Origin: JACMLD01 sp044227095
Lineage (GTDB): Bacteria; Bacteroidota; Bacteroidia; Chitinophagales; Chitinophagaceae
Direction of reading: 5' to 3'
DNA: 64,000 bases
Assembly: GCA_044227095.1 (NCBI GenBank)
Contig: JBGAFV010000001.1
Location: 1,922,001-1,986,000 of the forward strand
Made by a program: the position numbers and the translations under genes. Below the pieces are notes generated by a model. The model saw only the letters and a list, made by a program, of their open reading frames with translations. It was not told the DNA's origin and ran no database searches. This document shows positions 17,428 to 25,801 of the stretch, piece by piece; the first letter of the stretch is position 1, and every line of letters starts with the position of its first letter.

Positions 17428-18921
17428 ATGAAAAATAAACGCCTCTTAGTTCCAGGCTTTCTAAATAAACTCGACAGGTATCTTTTGCTGAATAAGCCCG
17501 ATACATGGTCTGCAAGAACACACCTCGTTTTTTATTATGGACTACTGTTTGCTTTTGCATTAACGGCAATATGTTTTTTAATACCAAATGATCCCCGCCA
17601 AAATTCAAACGTTTTTAGCTGGAGTTTTTTTGTAGCAATGCTTTCAGGAATTGGTTTTATAATATGGCTCATTTACCTTTTGCGGTTTAATGTTTTTAAG
17701 CGTTTTGGTGTTGTTTCCAAAGGCGATAATGTAAAAACTTTTTTATTATATAGTTTGAGTATTGGAACAATGGTGGCTGTTGCTTTTATTCCATCAGTTG
17801 TAGAATCTATAAGGGCCAATAACACTTATAGCAGCGCAGAACTTGTGCAGGATATTAATAAAATGAATATTGATATTTGCCGGCTGAACTATGATTCTAT
17901 ACCGCATAGATGGGATACAGATACTTTTTTGATGAAGAATAAAAAAGAAAGTTCTTATCAAAAAGTAGAAGTGGAAGAGTATGATGATGCAGAAGGCGAT
18001 GTGGTTGTTGCAACCGCCAGCACAAACAATTTTCATGAAATCGATAAAGCAGATTTTGAATTTAAGAAAGAATCGGCCGATAGCAGCAAATTGCTTAACG
18101 ACTCTATGCTGGTAGTGTATGATTGCCCTGACTATAATTTTGTGAATTCTTACTATGCCAATTACGCTGTAAGAAATAAAATTCTGAGTTCTGCAGCTAT
18201 TTACAATAAATTTTTAAAAGCGGGTACTTTTCCGGATAAAGCCCAACTAAACAAGGAACTGGAAGCAACATTAAGAAAGTATGCCCCGCTATTTATTGTT
18301 TACTATGCAGAACGGCGTGAAGGTTACCGACAGCGGATGAGCAGCAAGTACGGTTTATATTCAGTTAATGAAAGCGTTGGAAATATAATGAAACGTAAGT
18401 TTCGTTGGAATGAAAGTACGCTTCAAATTTGTGCCAGGGTATTCTATTATATAACGCTTGTATTAAGCCTGCTGGTTTTTATATTCAGGCGTAGTACAGT
18501 AAAGACTTTTTTCCTGTCGATACTTACATGTATTGTGTTATTAATTCTTACGTCACTGGTGCTGGTATTTGTACAGTCAGGAGATATACTTCCATTTGTT
18601 TGTTGTGTTGTTTTATATTTTGTCTTTCTTGTATTTGCTATCTCTGTATTTTATAATAAAAAGAGAATGGCGGCTAGTGGAATCGGTTTAAACCTTACTG
18701 TTTTTTTTACCGTATTTGTACCATTAATTGTAACAGCAATGTATTATAGTATACTCAGGTATACAGAAAGGATAAGAGAACAATACAGTTTTAAAAAATT
18801 TGAAAATGAAAACCTGCATTATTTCTTAGCTGAAGTAATTGGATTTGTTCTTTTACTGGTATTGATTGAAACTGTTTTTAAGAAGCTTTACCGTAGATGG
18901 TATGCCTTGCCAGAACAATAA
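17428..18921 (+). CDS. Multi-spanning membrane partner of the ABC ATPase
   Basis: A 497-residue membrane protein that I cannot assign to a named family. Three hydrophobic segments lie at about residues 30-55, 65-88 and 105-126; a large hydrophilic domain (about 127-330) follows, then about five more helices from 335 to 490. That makes a two-bundle permease with a big extracytoplasmic insertion, similar in plan to ABC-2 type or MacB-like membrane subunits. It follows the ABC ATPase by 16 bp and is surely cotranscribed with it. The insertion holds an acidic patch (VEVEEYDDAEGDV). Confidence 0.65.
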   Translation: MKNKRLLVPGFLNKLDRYLLLNKPDTWSARTHLVFYYGLLFAFALTAICFLIPNDPRQNSNVFSWSFFVAMLSGIGFIIWLIYLLRFNVFKRFGVVSKGDNVKTFLLYSLSIGTMVAVAFIPSVVESIRANNTYSSAELVQDINKMNIDICRLNYDSIPHRWDTDTFLMKNKKESSYQKVEVEEYDDAEGDVVVATASTNNFHEIDKADFEFKKESADSSKLLNDSMLVVYDCPDYNFVNSYYANYAVRNKILSSAAIYNKFLKAGTFPDKAQLNKELEATLRKYAPLFIVYYAERREGYRQRMSSKYGLYSVNESVGNIMKRKFRWNESTLQICARVFYYITLVLSLLVFIFRRSTVKTFFLSILTCIVLLILTSLVLVFVQSGDILPFVCCVVLYFVFLVFAISVFYNKKRMAASGIGLNLTVFFTVFVPLIVTAMYYSILRYTERIREQYSFKKFENENLHYFLAEVIGFVLLLVLIETVFKKLYRRWYALPEQ

Positions 18922-18960
18922 TTTTACTTGTGAATGATTGATGCTTTGCGCAGCACAAAT

Positions 18961-19026
18961 CGTTCCTACGGAACGAAACTTTCTATTTACATTTAATTCT
19001 ACCTACAAAATGCCCCTATGGGGCAT
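18961..19026. repeat. Two palindromes spaced 50 bp (GTTCC/GGAAC family)
   Basis: CGTTCCTACGGAACG (18961-18975) and ATGCCCCTATGGGGCAT (19010-19026) are perfect palindromic hairpins with CTA-type centres 50 bp apart. Similar spaced sets lie at 30938-31050 and 48992-49100. The gap is between two converging genes. Confidence 0.75.
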
Positions 19027-19049
19027 TAAAAGTTTTAATTAAGAACGAT

Positions 19050-20564
19050 TTATCCAAAAAGAGCTACTGCAGTTTTTATTCTTTGTATGGTTTCATGTTT
19101 ACCAATAACAGCTGCTATATCAAAAGCAGCAGGGCCAAATTTTCCGCCTACCAGCATAACACGCAATGGCATTAGCACATCGCCTGGTTTAATGGAATTG
19201 GCAGCGGCTATTTCTTTAAATTCTTTTTCAAGATCGGCTGCATCCCATTGTTGCATTAACTCAAACTGGCGTACGGTTTCTGCAAAGAATAATTTTTTCT
19301 GTTCGTTCCATTTTGGTTTTACGGCATCTACATCAAGCTGTTTGGGAGCATTAAAAAAGAATGAAGCTTGTTGAGGAAAATCATTTAAAAATGTACAGCG
19401 ATCTTTTACCAACGCAATTACTTTATCTAGATAAGCATCGTTTGTTATAACCAAACCATTTGCTTCCAGTACATCTTTTACCTTAAACCTTAAACCTTCC
19501 ACCTTATAACCCTTTATCCATTCGTGGTTGTACCATTTTGCTTTTTCATAGTCAAACTTTGCGCCTGCTTTGTGCACACGGTCCATAGAAAATTTTTCTA
19601 CCAGTTCATGTAAAGAAAATATTTCCTGTTCTGTACCATCGTTCCAGCCAAGCATTGCCAGCATATTGGTAAATGCTTCCGGTAAAAAACCAAGTTCACG
19701 AAAGCCTTTTGTAAGTTCATTGGTTTTTGGATCGGTCCAATTCATTGCAAAAACAGGAAATCCTAATCTATCGCCATCGCGTTTGCTAAGTTTTCCATTG
19801 CCATCGGGTTTTAAGATTAATGGAAGATGTGCCCATTGCGGCATGTTTTCAAGTCCAAATAAATATTTCCATAGCAATACATGCACAGGTGCACTGGGCA
19901 ACCATTCTTCGCCCCTGAAGGCATGAGTTATCTGCATGAGGTAATCATCTACTACCACGGCAAGATGATAGGTTGGCATTTCATCGGCTTTCAATAATAC
20001 TTTGTCATCCGACTGCGATGAATTGAAAACTACTTCGCCACGGATCATATCCGTAAACCTTACATCTTCATTGTCGGGCATTTTTATGCGGATGACATGC
20101 GGCGTGTTTGCTGCCAGCAATTTTTCTACTTCTGCAGCAGGAAGCGTTAATGAGTTTTTGAGGCCTGCCCTGGTAGCGTGATTGTATTGAAAATTGGCAA
20201 CAGCCGTACGCTTTTCATTCAGCTCTTCCGGCGTATCAAAAGCATAATAGGCATGCCCGTCTTTTACAAGTTGTTCAGCATATTGTTTGTAGTTCTTTTT
20301 ACGCTCGCTCTGACGGTAAGGCCCATACGCCCCGCCATGCACAGGACTTTCATCCGGCACCAGTCCGCACCATTCAAGACAATCCAGTATATACTGCTCA
20401 GCGCCGGCAACAAAACGGGTTTGATCGGTATCTTCTATCCTTAAAACAAAATCGCCGCCATGCTTACGGGCAAACAGATAATTGTATAAAACGGTCCTAA
20501 CCCCGCCAAGGTGCAGCCCTCCTGTAGGACTGGGCGCAAACCTTACTCTTATTTTTTTTGACAT
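19050..20564 (-). CDS. gltX: Glutamate--tRNA ligase
   Basis: A 504-residue class I aminoacyl-tRNA synthetase that charges tRNA-Glu. The N-terminal RFAPSPTGGLHLGGVRT holds the HIGH-type motif (HLGG), and GKLSKRDGDRLG is the KMSKS loop. The anticodon-binding helical domain fills the C-terminal 150 residues. The length is normal for a bacterial GltX. The start is fixed, because RFAPSPTG always lies within the first dozen residues. It is monocistronic with its own promoter. Confidence 0.97.
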   Translation of the reverse strand: MSKKIRVRFAPSPTGGLHLGGVRTVLYNYLFARKHGGDFVLRIEDTDQTRFVAGAEQYILDCLEWCGLVPDESPVHGGAYGPYRQSERKKNYKQYAEQLVKDGHAYYAFDTPEELNEKRTAVANFQYNHATRAGLKNSLTLPAAEVEKLLAANTPHVIRIKMPDNEDVRFTDMIRGEVVFNSSQSDDKVLLKADEMPTYHLAVVVDDYLMQITHAFRGEEWLPSAPVHVLLWKYLFGLENMPQWAHLPLILKPDGNGKLSKRDGDRLGFPVFAMNWTDPKTNELTKGFRELGFLPEAFTNMLAMLGWNDGTEQEIFSLHELVEKFSMDRVHKAGAKFDYEKAKWYNHEWIKGYKVEGLRFKVKDVLEANGLVITNDAYLDKVIALVKDRCTFLNDFPQQASFFFNAPKQLDVDAVKPKWNEQKKLFFAETVRQFELMQQWDAADLEKEFKEIAAANSIKPGDVLMPLRVMLVGGKFGPAAFDIAAVIGKHETIQRIKTAVALFG

Positions 20565-20569
20565 GGCGC

Positions 20570-20577
20570 CAAAGATA
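20570..20577 (-). promoter_or_regulatory. TAnnTTTG -7 box of gltX
   Basis: On the minus strand it reads TATCTTTG and ends five bases before the gltX start codon, the same gap as for the B12-binding gene and dut. A leaderless or nearly leaderless mRNA is expected. Confidence 0.6.
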
Positions 20578-20828
20578 ATTATTTGGGAGATGGATTTTTT
20601 TTAAGAAATATTTTTTTACTGATTACAGCTAAGCAAAATGGTTTTAATAATTTGAAAACCAGCATACAGCAATAAAATAGAAAGCAATAAACCGATGCAT
20701 GGAAAATGAAAGGCTGAATTTTTTTTTATATTTTTTTATGTTTTCATGCAGCAAATCAGATCTTCTTCATGTCACATTAAAAGAATATTAAAAAAGTTTT
20801 TCAGTATTGCCTTTTCCTTTTACATTCG

Positions 20829-20937
20829 TGCCTCGAAAATTAAACCTGTCTTACTATATTATGGTTAAGGCCTAATGAAATAACCAATACCAACTGCGAA
20901 TGCATAATCCCGCCAACAGGCGGGATTAGCTTTTTAG
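20829..20937 (+). ncRNA. Possible small RNA in the gltX-iscA gap
   Basis: In the 517-bp gap 20565-21081 there is a nine-base-pair hairpin (AATCCCGCC at 20906-20914, GGCGGGATT at 20919-20927) followed by CTTTTTA, which looks like a plus-strand terminator although no plus-strand gene precedes it. A near-consensus TACATTCG box is at 20821-20828. Together these could bound a transcript of about 100 nt. No family is recognised and the evidence is thin. The rest of the gap is AT-rich with no ORF. Confidence 0.25.
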
Positions 20938-20992
20938 GGCATACCACAAGAGCACGAATTACCCGAATGGCTGCTAATTTGATAAATCATAG

Positions 20993-21037
20993 TAAATAAA
21001 AAAGGCTTCCAGGTTTGCTGGAAGCCTTTTTTATTTA
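20993..21037. terminator. Strong bidirectional terminator downstream of iscA
   Basis: Eighteen paired positions (TAAATAAAAAAGGCTTCC at 20993-21010 with its exact complement at 21020-21037) form a hairpin with a nine-base loop flanked by A and T runs. It ends the iscS-iscA transcript on the minus strand and would also stop any transcript coming from the gltX side. Confidence 0.88.
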
Positions 21038-21081
21038 TCAAAACCATTTGTACTAATTAGTGTAATTCGTGAGAATTAGCG

Positions 21082-21411
21082 TTAAACAGCAAAACTCTCT
21101 CCGCAGGCACAACTGCGGCTTGCATTGGGGTTGTTAAAGTAAAACCCTTTGCCATTAAGCCCGTCTGAAAATTCAAGCGTTGTATTAACTAGGTATAGAA
21201 AGCTTTTAAGATCAGTTACCACTTTTATACCGTTGTCTTCAAAAACCTGGTCGGATGGTTTGGTAACGTTGTCAAAATCCATTTTATAACTAAGGCCGGA
21301 ACAACCACCCCCTACTACAGATACCCTCAGAAAATAATCCTTATCAAACTTTGAATCTTCTGCCATAAGGTGATGTATCCTATCTTTTGCTTTATCGCTG
21401 ATGTAAATCAT
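21082..21411 (-). CDS. Iron-sulfur carrier protein, IscA/ErpA family
   Basis: A 109-residue A-type carrier with the three conserved cysteines: one in GGGCSGLSY and two in SCACGESF near the C-terminus. It receives iron-sulfur clusters from the assembly scaffold and hands them to apo-proteins. The frame opens further upstream, but MIYISDKAKDRI is the natural start, since the extra 18 residues (MHYIGPVLILILNT) come from a repeat-rich intergenic stretch. It lies 72 bp after the cysteine desulfurase gene, a functional pair. ErpA, IscA and SufA cannot be separated by eye. Confidence 0.92.
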   Translation of the reverse strand: MIYISDKAKDRIHHLMAEDSKFDKDYFLRVSVVGGGCSGLSYKMDFDNVTKPSDQVFEDNGIKVVTDLKSFLYLVNTTLEFSDGLNGKGFYFNNPNASRSCACGESFAV

Positions 21412-21483
21412 AATATAGTATTTAGTATTCAGTATTAGAATTAAGACGGGTCCGATATAGTGCAAGTGGTATTCATCTGAGTA

Positions 21484-22647
21484 CTACATGCTCAATACCT
21501 TTCTTTTTGCTACCACCGCTTCGGAAACTTCTTTAATCACAAAATCAATTTCTTCTTCTGTTGTAAAACGACCAGCTGCAAAACGCAATGCGGCAAATGC
21601 CATTTCATCGCTTAAACCCATTGCTTTTAACACGTGTGATGGTTCCATTGTTGCAGATGTACATGCACTTCCGGAACTAAGCGCAATATTTTTGCTAAGG
21701 CCCATCATCAACCCTTCGCTTTCTGTAAATTTAAAAGAAAGGTTGGTTACATGCGGCAAACGATGCTGGCGGCTTCCGTTTATACGCACTTCATCCAGTT
21801 TTAAAAAAGCCTGTTCCAGTTTGTCTCTTAAAAGGCACAAACGTTTTGCATCATTTGCCATTTCATTTTTTGCCAGTTCAGCTGCTTTACCAAAACCGGC
21901 AATAGCGGGTACATTTAATGTTCCGCTGCGTATGCCTCTTTCGTGGCCGCCGCCATCCATTTGTGCTTTTAGTTTAACGCGGGGATTTTTGCGGCGTACA
22001 TACAATGCACCAACACCTTTTGGCCCATACATCTTGTGTGCACTTAATGCCATTACATCAATACCATCTTTATTTACATCTACAGGTATTTTACCAGCGG
22101 CCTGTACTGCATCGCTAAAAAAAATTACGTTATGCTTTCTTGCAATGGCGCTTATTTCTTTTACAGGCTGAATAACACCCGTTTCATTATTGGCATACAT
22201 AACAGCAATAAGAATGGTAGCAGGTTTTATAGCTGCTTCCAGTGTTGCTGTATCAATTCTTCCGTCTGGTTGTACATCAAGATAAGTAATCTCTGCACCT
22301 TTCTTTTCAAGATGTTTGCAGGTATCCAGTACGGCTTTATGTTCTGTGTTAACAGTAATAATGTGGTTGCCTTTGCCGCTGTACATTTCAAACACACCTT
22401 TTATTGCAAGATTATCTGCTTCTGTGGCACCGCTGGTAAAAACTATTTCCTGCGGCTCTGCATTAATTAAAGCTGCTACCTGTTCCCTTGCATATTCTAC
22501 TGCTTCTTTTGCTACCCACCCAAAAGAATGATTGCGACTGGCTGCATTGCCGTAATGCCGTGTAAAATATGGAAGCATAACTTCTACCACCCGCGGATCG
22601 CAGGCAGTAGTAGCATTGTTATCCATATAAACCGGCAGGCTGAGCAT
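21484..22647 (-). CDS. Cysteine desulfurase (IscS/NifS type)
   Basis: A 387-residue class V aminotransferase that removes sulfur from cysteine for iron-sulfur and thio-cofactor assembly. MDNNATTACDP opens the fold, the PLP lysine sits in LSAHKMYGPKGVGALY, and the catalytic cysteine is in SSGSACTSATMEPSHVL. The short loop around that Cys places it in group I (IscS/NifS) and not SufS. The start at 22647 (MLSLPVYMDNN) fits the family; an upstream in-frame Met would add nine residues. IscA follows. Confidence 0.95.
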   Translation of the reverse strand: MLSLPVYMDNNATTACDPRVVEVMLPYFTRHYGNAASRNHSFGWVAKEAVEYAREQVAALINAEPQEIVFTSGATEADNLAIKGVFEMYSGKGNHIITVNTEHKAVLDTCKHLEKKGAEITYLDVQPDGRIDTATLEAAIKPATILIAVMYANNETGVIQPVKEISAIARKHNVIFFSDAVQAAGKIPVDVNKDGIDVMALSAHKMYGPKGVGALYVRRKNPRVKLKAQMDGGGHERGIRSGTLNVPAIAGFGKAAELAKNEMANDAKRLCLLRDKLEQAFLKLDEVRINGSRQHRLPHVTNLSFKFTESEGLMMGLSKNIALSSGSACTSATMEPSHVLKAMGLSDEMAFAALRFAAGRFTTEEEIDFVIKEVSEAVVAKRKVLSM

Positions 22648-22671
22648 AAAAAAACCTTTATTTAGTAAACA

Positions 22672-22679
22672 CAAATTTA
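22672..22679 (-). promoter_or_regulatory. TAnnTTTG -7 box of the iscS-iscA unit
   Basis: On the minus strand it reads TAAATTTG, about 24 bases before the start at 22647. This position also argues against the longer start at 22674, which would lie at or before the transcription start. Confidence 0.55.
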
Positions 22680-22766
22680 CCCTAATTGGTTCTATTTTTA
22701 TAACTTAAATGAGCGAATTAATGGTTGATATAGTATTGCAAAACCCTAATACTCAATATAAATACT

Positions 22767-23168
22767 ATGAATAGAGTAGAGCATATTGGCATAGCAGTAA
22801 AAGACTTAAGCGTATCTGTTCCTTTGTTTGAAAAATTATTGAATGCCACTTGTTATAAAACAGAAACAGTAACAAGCGAAGCTGTAAACACTGCTTTCTT
22901 TAAACAGGGCGATACAAAAATTGAATTGCTGGCAAGCACAACCGAAGATGGTGTAATTGCAAAATACATTGACAAAAAAGGAGAAGGCCTTCATCATATT
23001 GCTTTTGAAGTAGCCAATATTCACACAGAAATGGAAAGGCTTAAAAAGGAAGGTTTTGTTCTTTTAAATGAAACGCCCAAAGAGGGTGCAGACAATAAAC
23101 TGATTTGCTTTTTACATCCCAAAGAAACAAATGGAGTACTGGTAGAGCTTTGTATGGAGAAAGGCTGA
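22767..23168 (+). CDS. mce: Methylmalonyl-CoA epimerase
   Basis: A 133-residue vicinal-oxygen-chelate protein that interconverts (2R)- and (2S)-methylmalonyl-CoA. VEHIGIAVKDL carries the first metal His, GLHHIAFEV the second, and VLVELCM the C-terminal metal Glu. The length and the pattern NKLICFLHPKETNGVLVEL fit epimerase better than glyoxalase I. With the B12-binding mutase domain at 13994 it completes two steps of propionyl-CoA to succinyl-CoA conversion, though the genes are 8 kb apart and not in an operon. Confidence 0.9.
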   Translation: MNRVEHIGIAVKDLSVSVPLFEKLLNATCYKTETVTSEAVNTAFFKQGDTKIELLASTTEDGVIAKYIDKKGEGLHHIAFEVANIHTEMERLKKEGFVLLNETPKEGADNKLICFLHPKETNGVLVELCMEKG

Positions 23169-23262
23169 TTTTTGATTTCGGTATTTAGTGTTTTAGAAAT
23201 TTCTTTTAATGTAAAAAACTTACAAATCACCCAATTCCAAAATCAGCAATCACAAAATTGTT
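23169..23262. repeat. Short inverted repeat between convergent genes
   Basis: CTGATTTTTGATTTCGG (23165-23181) pairs imperfectly with CCAAAATCAGCAATCAC near 23236-23252 (about 13 of 17). The words resemble those at 8640-8696, another convergent junction. There is no GC-rich terminator here. Confidence 0.35.
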
Positions 23263-23997
23263 TCAAGCTTCTTTCTCTATCAATCCCAATTTCTCTACTG
23301 CAATCTGTGCTGCAATCTGGCTGGCATCTTTTTTATTGTAGGCTTTACCCTCTGCTATTAAAGCACCATCAACTACAGCGCCAATGGTAAACAGGCGGCG
23401 GCCACCTTCAACCCTTTCGTCCATAGTTTCAAACTCGAGGTTTTTACCGTTTTTATTTGCCCAGCCATATAATTTATTCTTATGGTTGATTTCGAGATTT
23501 TCCAAATCTTCCATAAACAGGTGAGGAAGAACAATGCGTTCCATCACCCATAACTTGGTTTTATTAAAACCTTTATCGAGATAAACTGCGCCTACTACAG
23601 CTTCAAGTGTATTGCCAAAAATCTGGCTAACGCGAAGAGAGTTATCAAACTTGTTAAAGGTGGTAATTTTTTTGAGCCCCATTTTTACGGCAATCTCATT
23701 TAATGTGGCACGGTTTACCATCTTGCTGCGCATCTCGGTTAAAAAGCCTTCTTCTTTGTAGGGGTATTTTTTAAAAAGAAAATCGGCAACAATTCCACTT
23801 AAGATAGCATCACCAAGATATTCCAGTCTTTCATTGTTTTCATCGGCCATTTCTTTTACAGAGCGATGGGTGAGTGCAGCTTTGTAAAGGGAGGTATTAC
23901 TTGGTGTAAAGCCAAGTACATTGCGCAGTTGTTTTTTAAATGAAGGCGCTTTTTCATTGCCCGGAAGAAATCTGTCTAAAAATGCCACAAGTTGCAA
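23263..23997 (-). CDS. rnc: Ribonuclease III
   Basis: A 244-residue double-strand-specific endoribonuclease for rRNA and mRNA processing. The signature NERLEYLGDAILSGIVADFLF (near residues 60-80) holds the catalytic Glu and Asp residues; a second acidic helix follows (QIFGNTLEAVVGAVYLDKGF). The C-terminal double-stranded RNA binding domain spans about 175-240 (YKKDASQIAAQIAVEKLG). It is the last gene of an acpP-fabF-rnc series on the minus strand, an arrangement shared by many bacteria. Confidence 0.96.
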   Translation of the reverse strand: MQLVAFLDRFLPGNEKAPSFKKQLRNVLGFTPSNTSLYKAALTHRSVKEMADENNERLEYLGDAILSGIVADFLFKKYPYKEEGFLTEMRSKMVNRATLNEIAVKMGLKKITTFNKFDNSLRVSQIFGNTLEAVVGAVYLDKGFNKTKLWVMERIVLPHLFMEDLENLEINHKNKLYGWANKNGKNLEFETMDERVEGGRRLFTIGAVVDGALIAEGKAYNKKDASQIAAQIAVEKLGLIEKEA

Positions 23998-24094
23998 GCT
24001 ACAATTTTTAATAAGATAAAGAGACTGTTGCTTTAATAAAGCTGCTGCTTTTATAACGAAGAGGGGTTAATAAAAAGTCTGTTGGGTTGCGGGT

Positions 24095-25345
24095 TTATTG
24101 GTACTTCTTCACAATTACGGCAGCATTGTGCCCGCCAAAGCCAAATGTATTGCTAAGCGCAGCTCTTACAGTACGTTTTTGTGCCTTGTTAAAAGTGAAA
24201 TTCAGTTGTGGGTCAAGAGAGGGGTCGTCTGTAAAATGGTTTATTGTAGGGGGAACCATATCATGCACGGTACTTTTAATACAGGCAATAGCTTCAATTA
24301 CACCAGCCGCTCCCAGGCAATGACCAGTCATAGATTTGGTAGAGCTGATGTTCATTTTGTAAGCATGCTCTCCAAAAACATGGGTAATGGCTTTTGCTTC
24401 GGCCCCATCTCCCAAAGGGGTAGATGTACCATGCGTATTAATGTAATCAATGTCTTCGGGTTTCATACCTGCATCTTCCAGTGCAGCCAGCATTACATTT
24501 CTTGCGCCTAATCCTTCCGGATGAGGAGCAGTAATATGATGGGCATCTGCAGTAGCACCGCCGCCAGCAATTTCGCAATAAATTTTTGCGCCTCTTGCCA
24601 AAGCACTGTCAAGCGTTTCCATTACCAGTATGCCTGCTGCTTCACCCATTACAAAACCATCACGGTCTTTATCGTATGGACGGCTGGCAGTTTTGGGATC
24701 ATCGTTCCTTTCGCTCATGGCCTTCATGGCATTAAAACCACCAACACCCGCTTCTATAATAACTGCCTCGCTGCCGCCAGATAAAATTGCATCGGCTTTG
24801 CCCAGGCGCAACAGGTTAAATGCTTCAATAATAGCATTGGTGCTTGTGGCGCATGCGCTTACAACGGCAAAATTTGGCCCACGCAGATTATGACGCATGG
24901 AGATTTGCCCTGCGGCAATATCCAGAATCATTTTTGGTATGAAGAAAGGATTGAAACGGGGAGTGCCATCGCCACGGGCAAATTCTGCTACTTCCGTCTG
25001 GAATGTAATAATGCCACCAATGCCGCTACCAAAAACAACACCCATTCTGTCTGGGTTAATATTGTCTTTGTTAAGACCAGCATCTTTCATGGCCTCATCA
25101 CTTGCTGCCAGTGCAAATTGTGTAAAACGGTCAATTTTGCGTGCCTCTTTCCTGTCCATAAACTGAACAGGATCAAAATTTTTTACCTCGCATGCAAAGC
25201 GGGTTTTAAACTTGGAAGCATCAAAAAGTGTAATGAAATCTGCGCCTGAAACACCGTTGATAAGAGCATCCCAATAATCATTGGTATTATTTCCCAATGG
25301 TGTTATGGCACCTATACCAGTTACAACTACCCGTTTTAACTCCAT
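24095..25345 (-). CDS. fabF: Beta-ketoacyl-ACP synthase II
   Basis: A 416-residue condensing enzyme of fatty acid synthesis. The catalytic triad motifs are VSACATSTNAI (nucleophile Cys), NTHGTSTPLGD (His) and STKSMTGHCLGAAG (Lys and His). VVVTGIGAITPLGN opens the thiolase fold and LSNTFGFGGHNAAV closes it. It extends acyl-ACP with malonyl-ACP, and the substrate carrier AcpP is encoded just upstream. The length is normal for FabF. Confidence 0.97.
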   Translation of the reverse strand: MELKRVVVTGIGAITPLGNNTNDYWDALINGVSGADFITLFDASKFKTRFACEVKNFDPVQFMDRKEARKIDRFTQFALAASDEAMKDAGLNKDNINPDRMGVVFGSGIGGIITFQTEVAEFARGDGTPRFNPFFIPKMILDIAAGQISMRHNLRGPNFAVVSACATSTNAIIEAFNLLRLGKADAILSGGSEAVIIEAGVGGFNAMKAMSERNDDPKTASRPYDKDRDGFVMGEAAGILVMETLDSALARGAKIYCEIAGGGATADAHHITAPHPEGLGARNVMLAALEDAGMKPEDIDYINTHGTSTPLGDGAEAKAITHVFGEHAYKMNISSTKSMTGHCLGAAGVIEAIACIKSTVHDMVPPTINHFTDDPSLDPQLNFTFNKAQKRTVRAALSNTFGFGGHNAAVIVKKYQ

Positions 25346-25379
25346 AATGACGTGTTGCGGGATTAATTAAGTGATAAAT

Positions 25380-25411
25380 CCGCCTTCCTGCTTGCGATGC
25401 CGGAAAGGCGG
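25380..25411 (-). terminator. Hairpin in the acpP-fabF gap
   Basis: CCGCCTT at 25380 pairs with AAGGCGG ending at 25411, with TTCC/GGAA words inside the loop. There is no long T run on the minus strand. It could trim read-through so that acpP is made in excess over fabF, a common need. Confidence 0.5.
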
Positions 25412-25451
25412 ATCATTCGTTCATTAGGTCCTATACAAGTCGGAAAAAGTC

Positions 25452-25688
25452 TTACTTGGCGTGTTCTTCCAGGTAAGCAACAGCCTGTCCAACAGTAGTA
25501 ATCGTTTCGGCCTGCTCATCCGGAATAGAAATATTGAATTCCTTTTCGAATTCCATAATCAGTTCAACGGTGTCCAGTGAATCGGCACCCAGGTCGTTGG
25601 TGAAAGAAGCCTCGTTGGTAACTTCTGCTTCTTCTACACCCAGTTTGTCAACAATGATTTTCTTAACTCTTGTTGCGATGTCTGACAT
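25452..25688 (-). CDS. acpP: Acyl carrier protein
   Basis: A 78-residue acidic four-helix protein with the DSL phosphopantetheine site at Ser37 (LGADSLDTVEL). It carries growing acyl chains in fatty acid synthesis. The length and charge are standard. It is followed by fabF, its client, and has a near-consensus promoter upstream. Confidence 0.97.
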   Translation of the reverse strand: MSDIATRVKKIIVDKLGVEEAEVTNEASFTNDLGADSLDTVELIMEFEKEFNISIPDEQAETITTVGQAVAYLEEHAK

Positions 25689-25712
25689 TTTAGTAAAGTT
25701 TAGTTACGGCTG

Positions 25713-25741
25713 CAAAAATATACTTTTTGGGTTAACCACAA
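25713..25741 (-). promoter_or_regulatory. TTG/TAnnTTTG promoter of acpP
   Basis: On the minus strand TTG (25741-25739), an 18-bp spacer and TATTTTTG (25720-25713) give a full Bacteroidota promoter. The -7 box ends 24 bases before the acpP start codon. Confidence 0.7.
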
Positions 25742-25801
25742 TGAACAGGGCCTTTTTTATTATTATGTGTGTTTTTTTAAGGAAATGTGCGTATATAGGC
25801 G

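Noticed and set aside
21412..21465. Longer start of the iscA-like gene
   Set aside because: The extra residues are encoded by a TAGTATTTAGTAT-type repeat, and the family begins at MIYISDKAK.
21488..22171. 227-residue antisense frame inside the cysteine desulfurase gene
   Set aside because: It mirrors a highly conserved enzyme and has no independent features.
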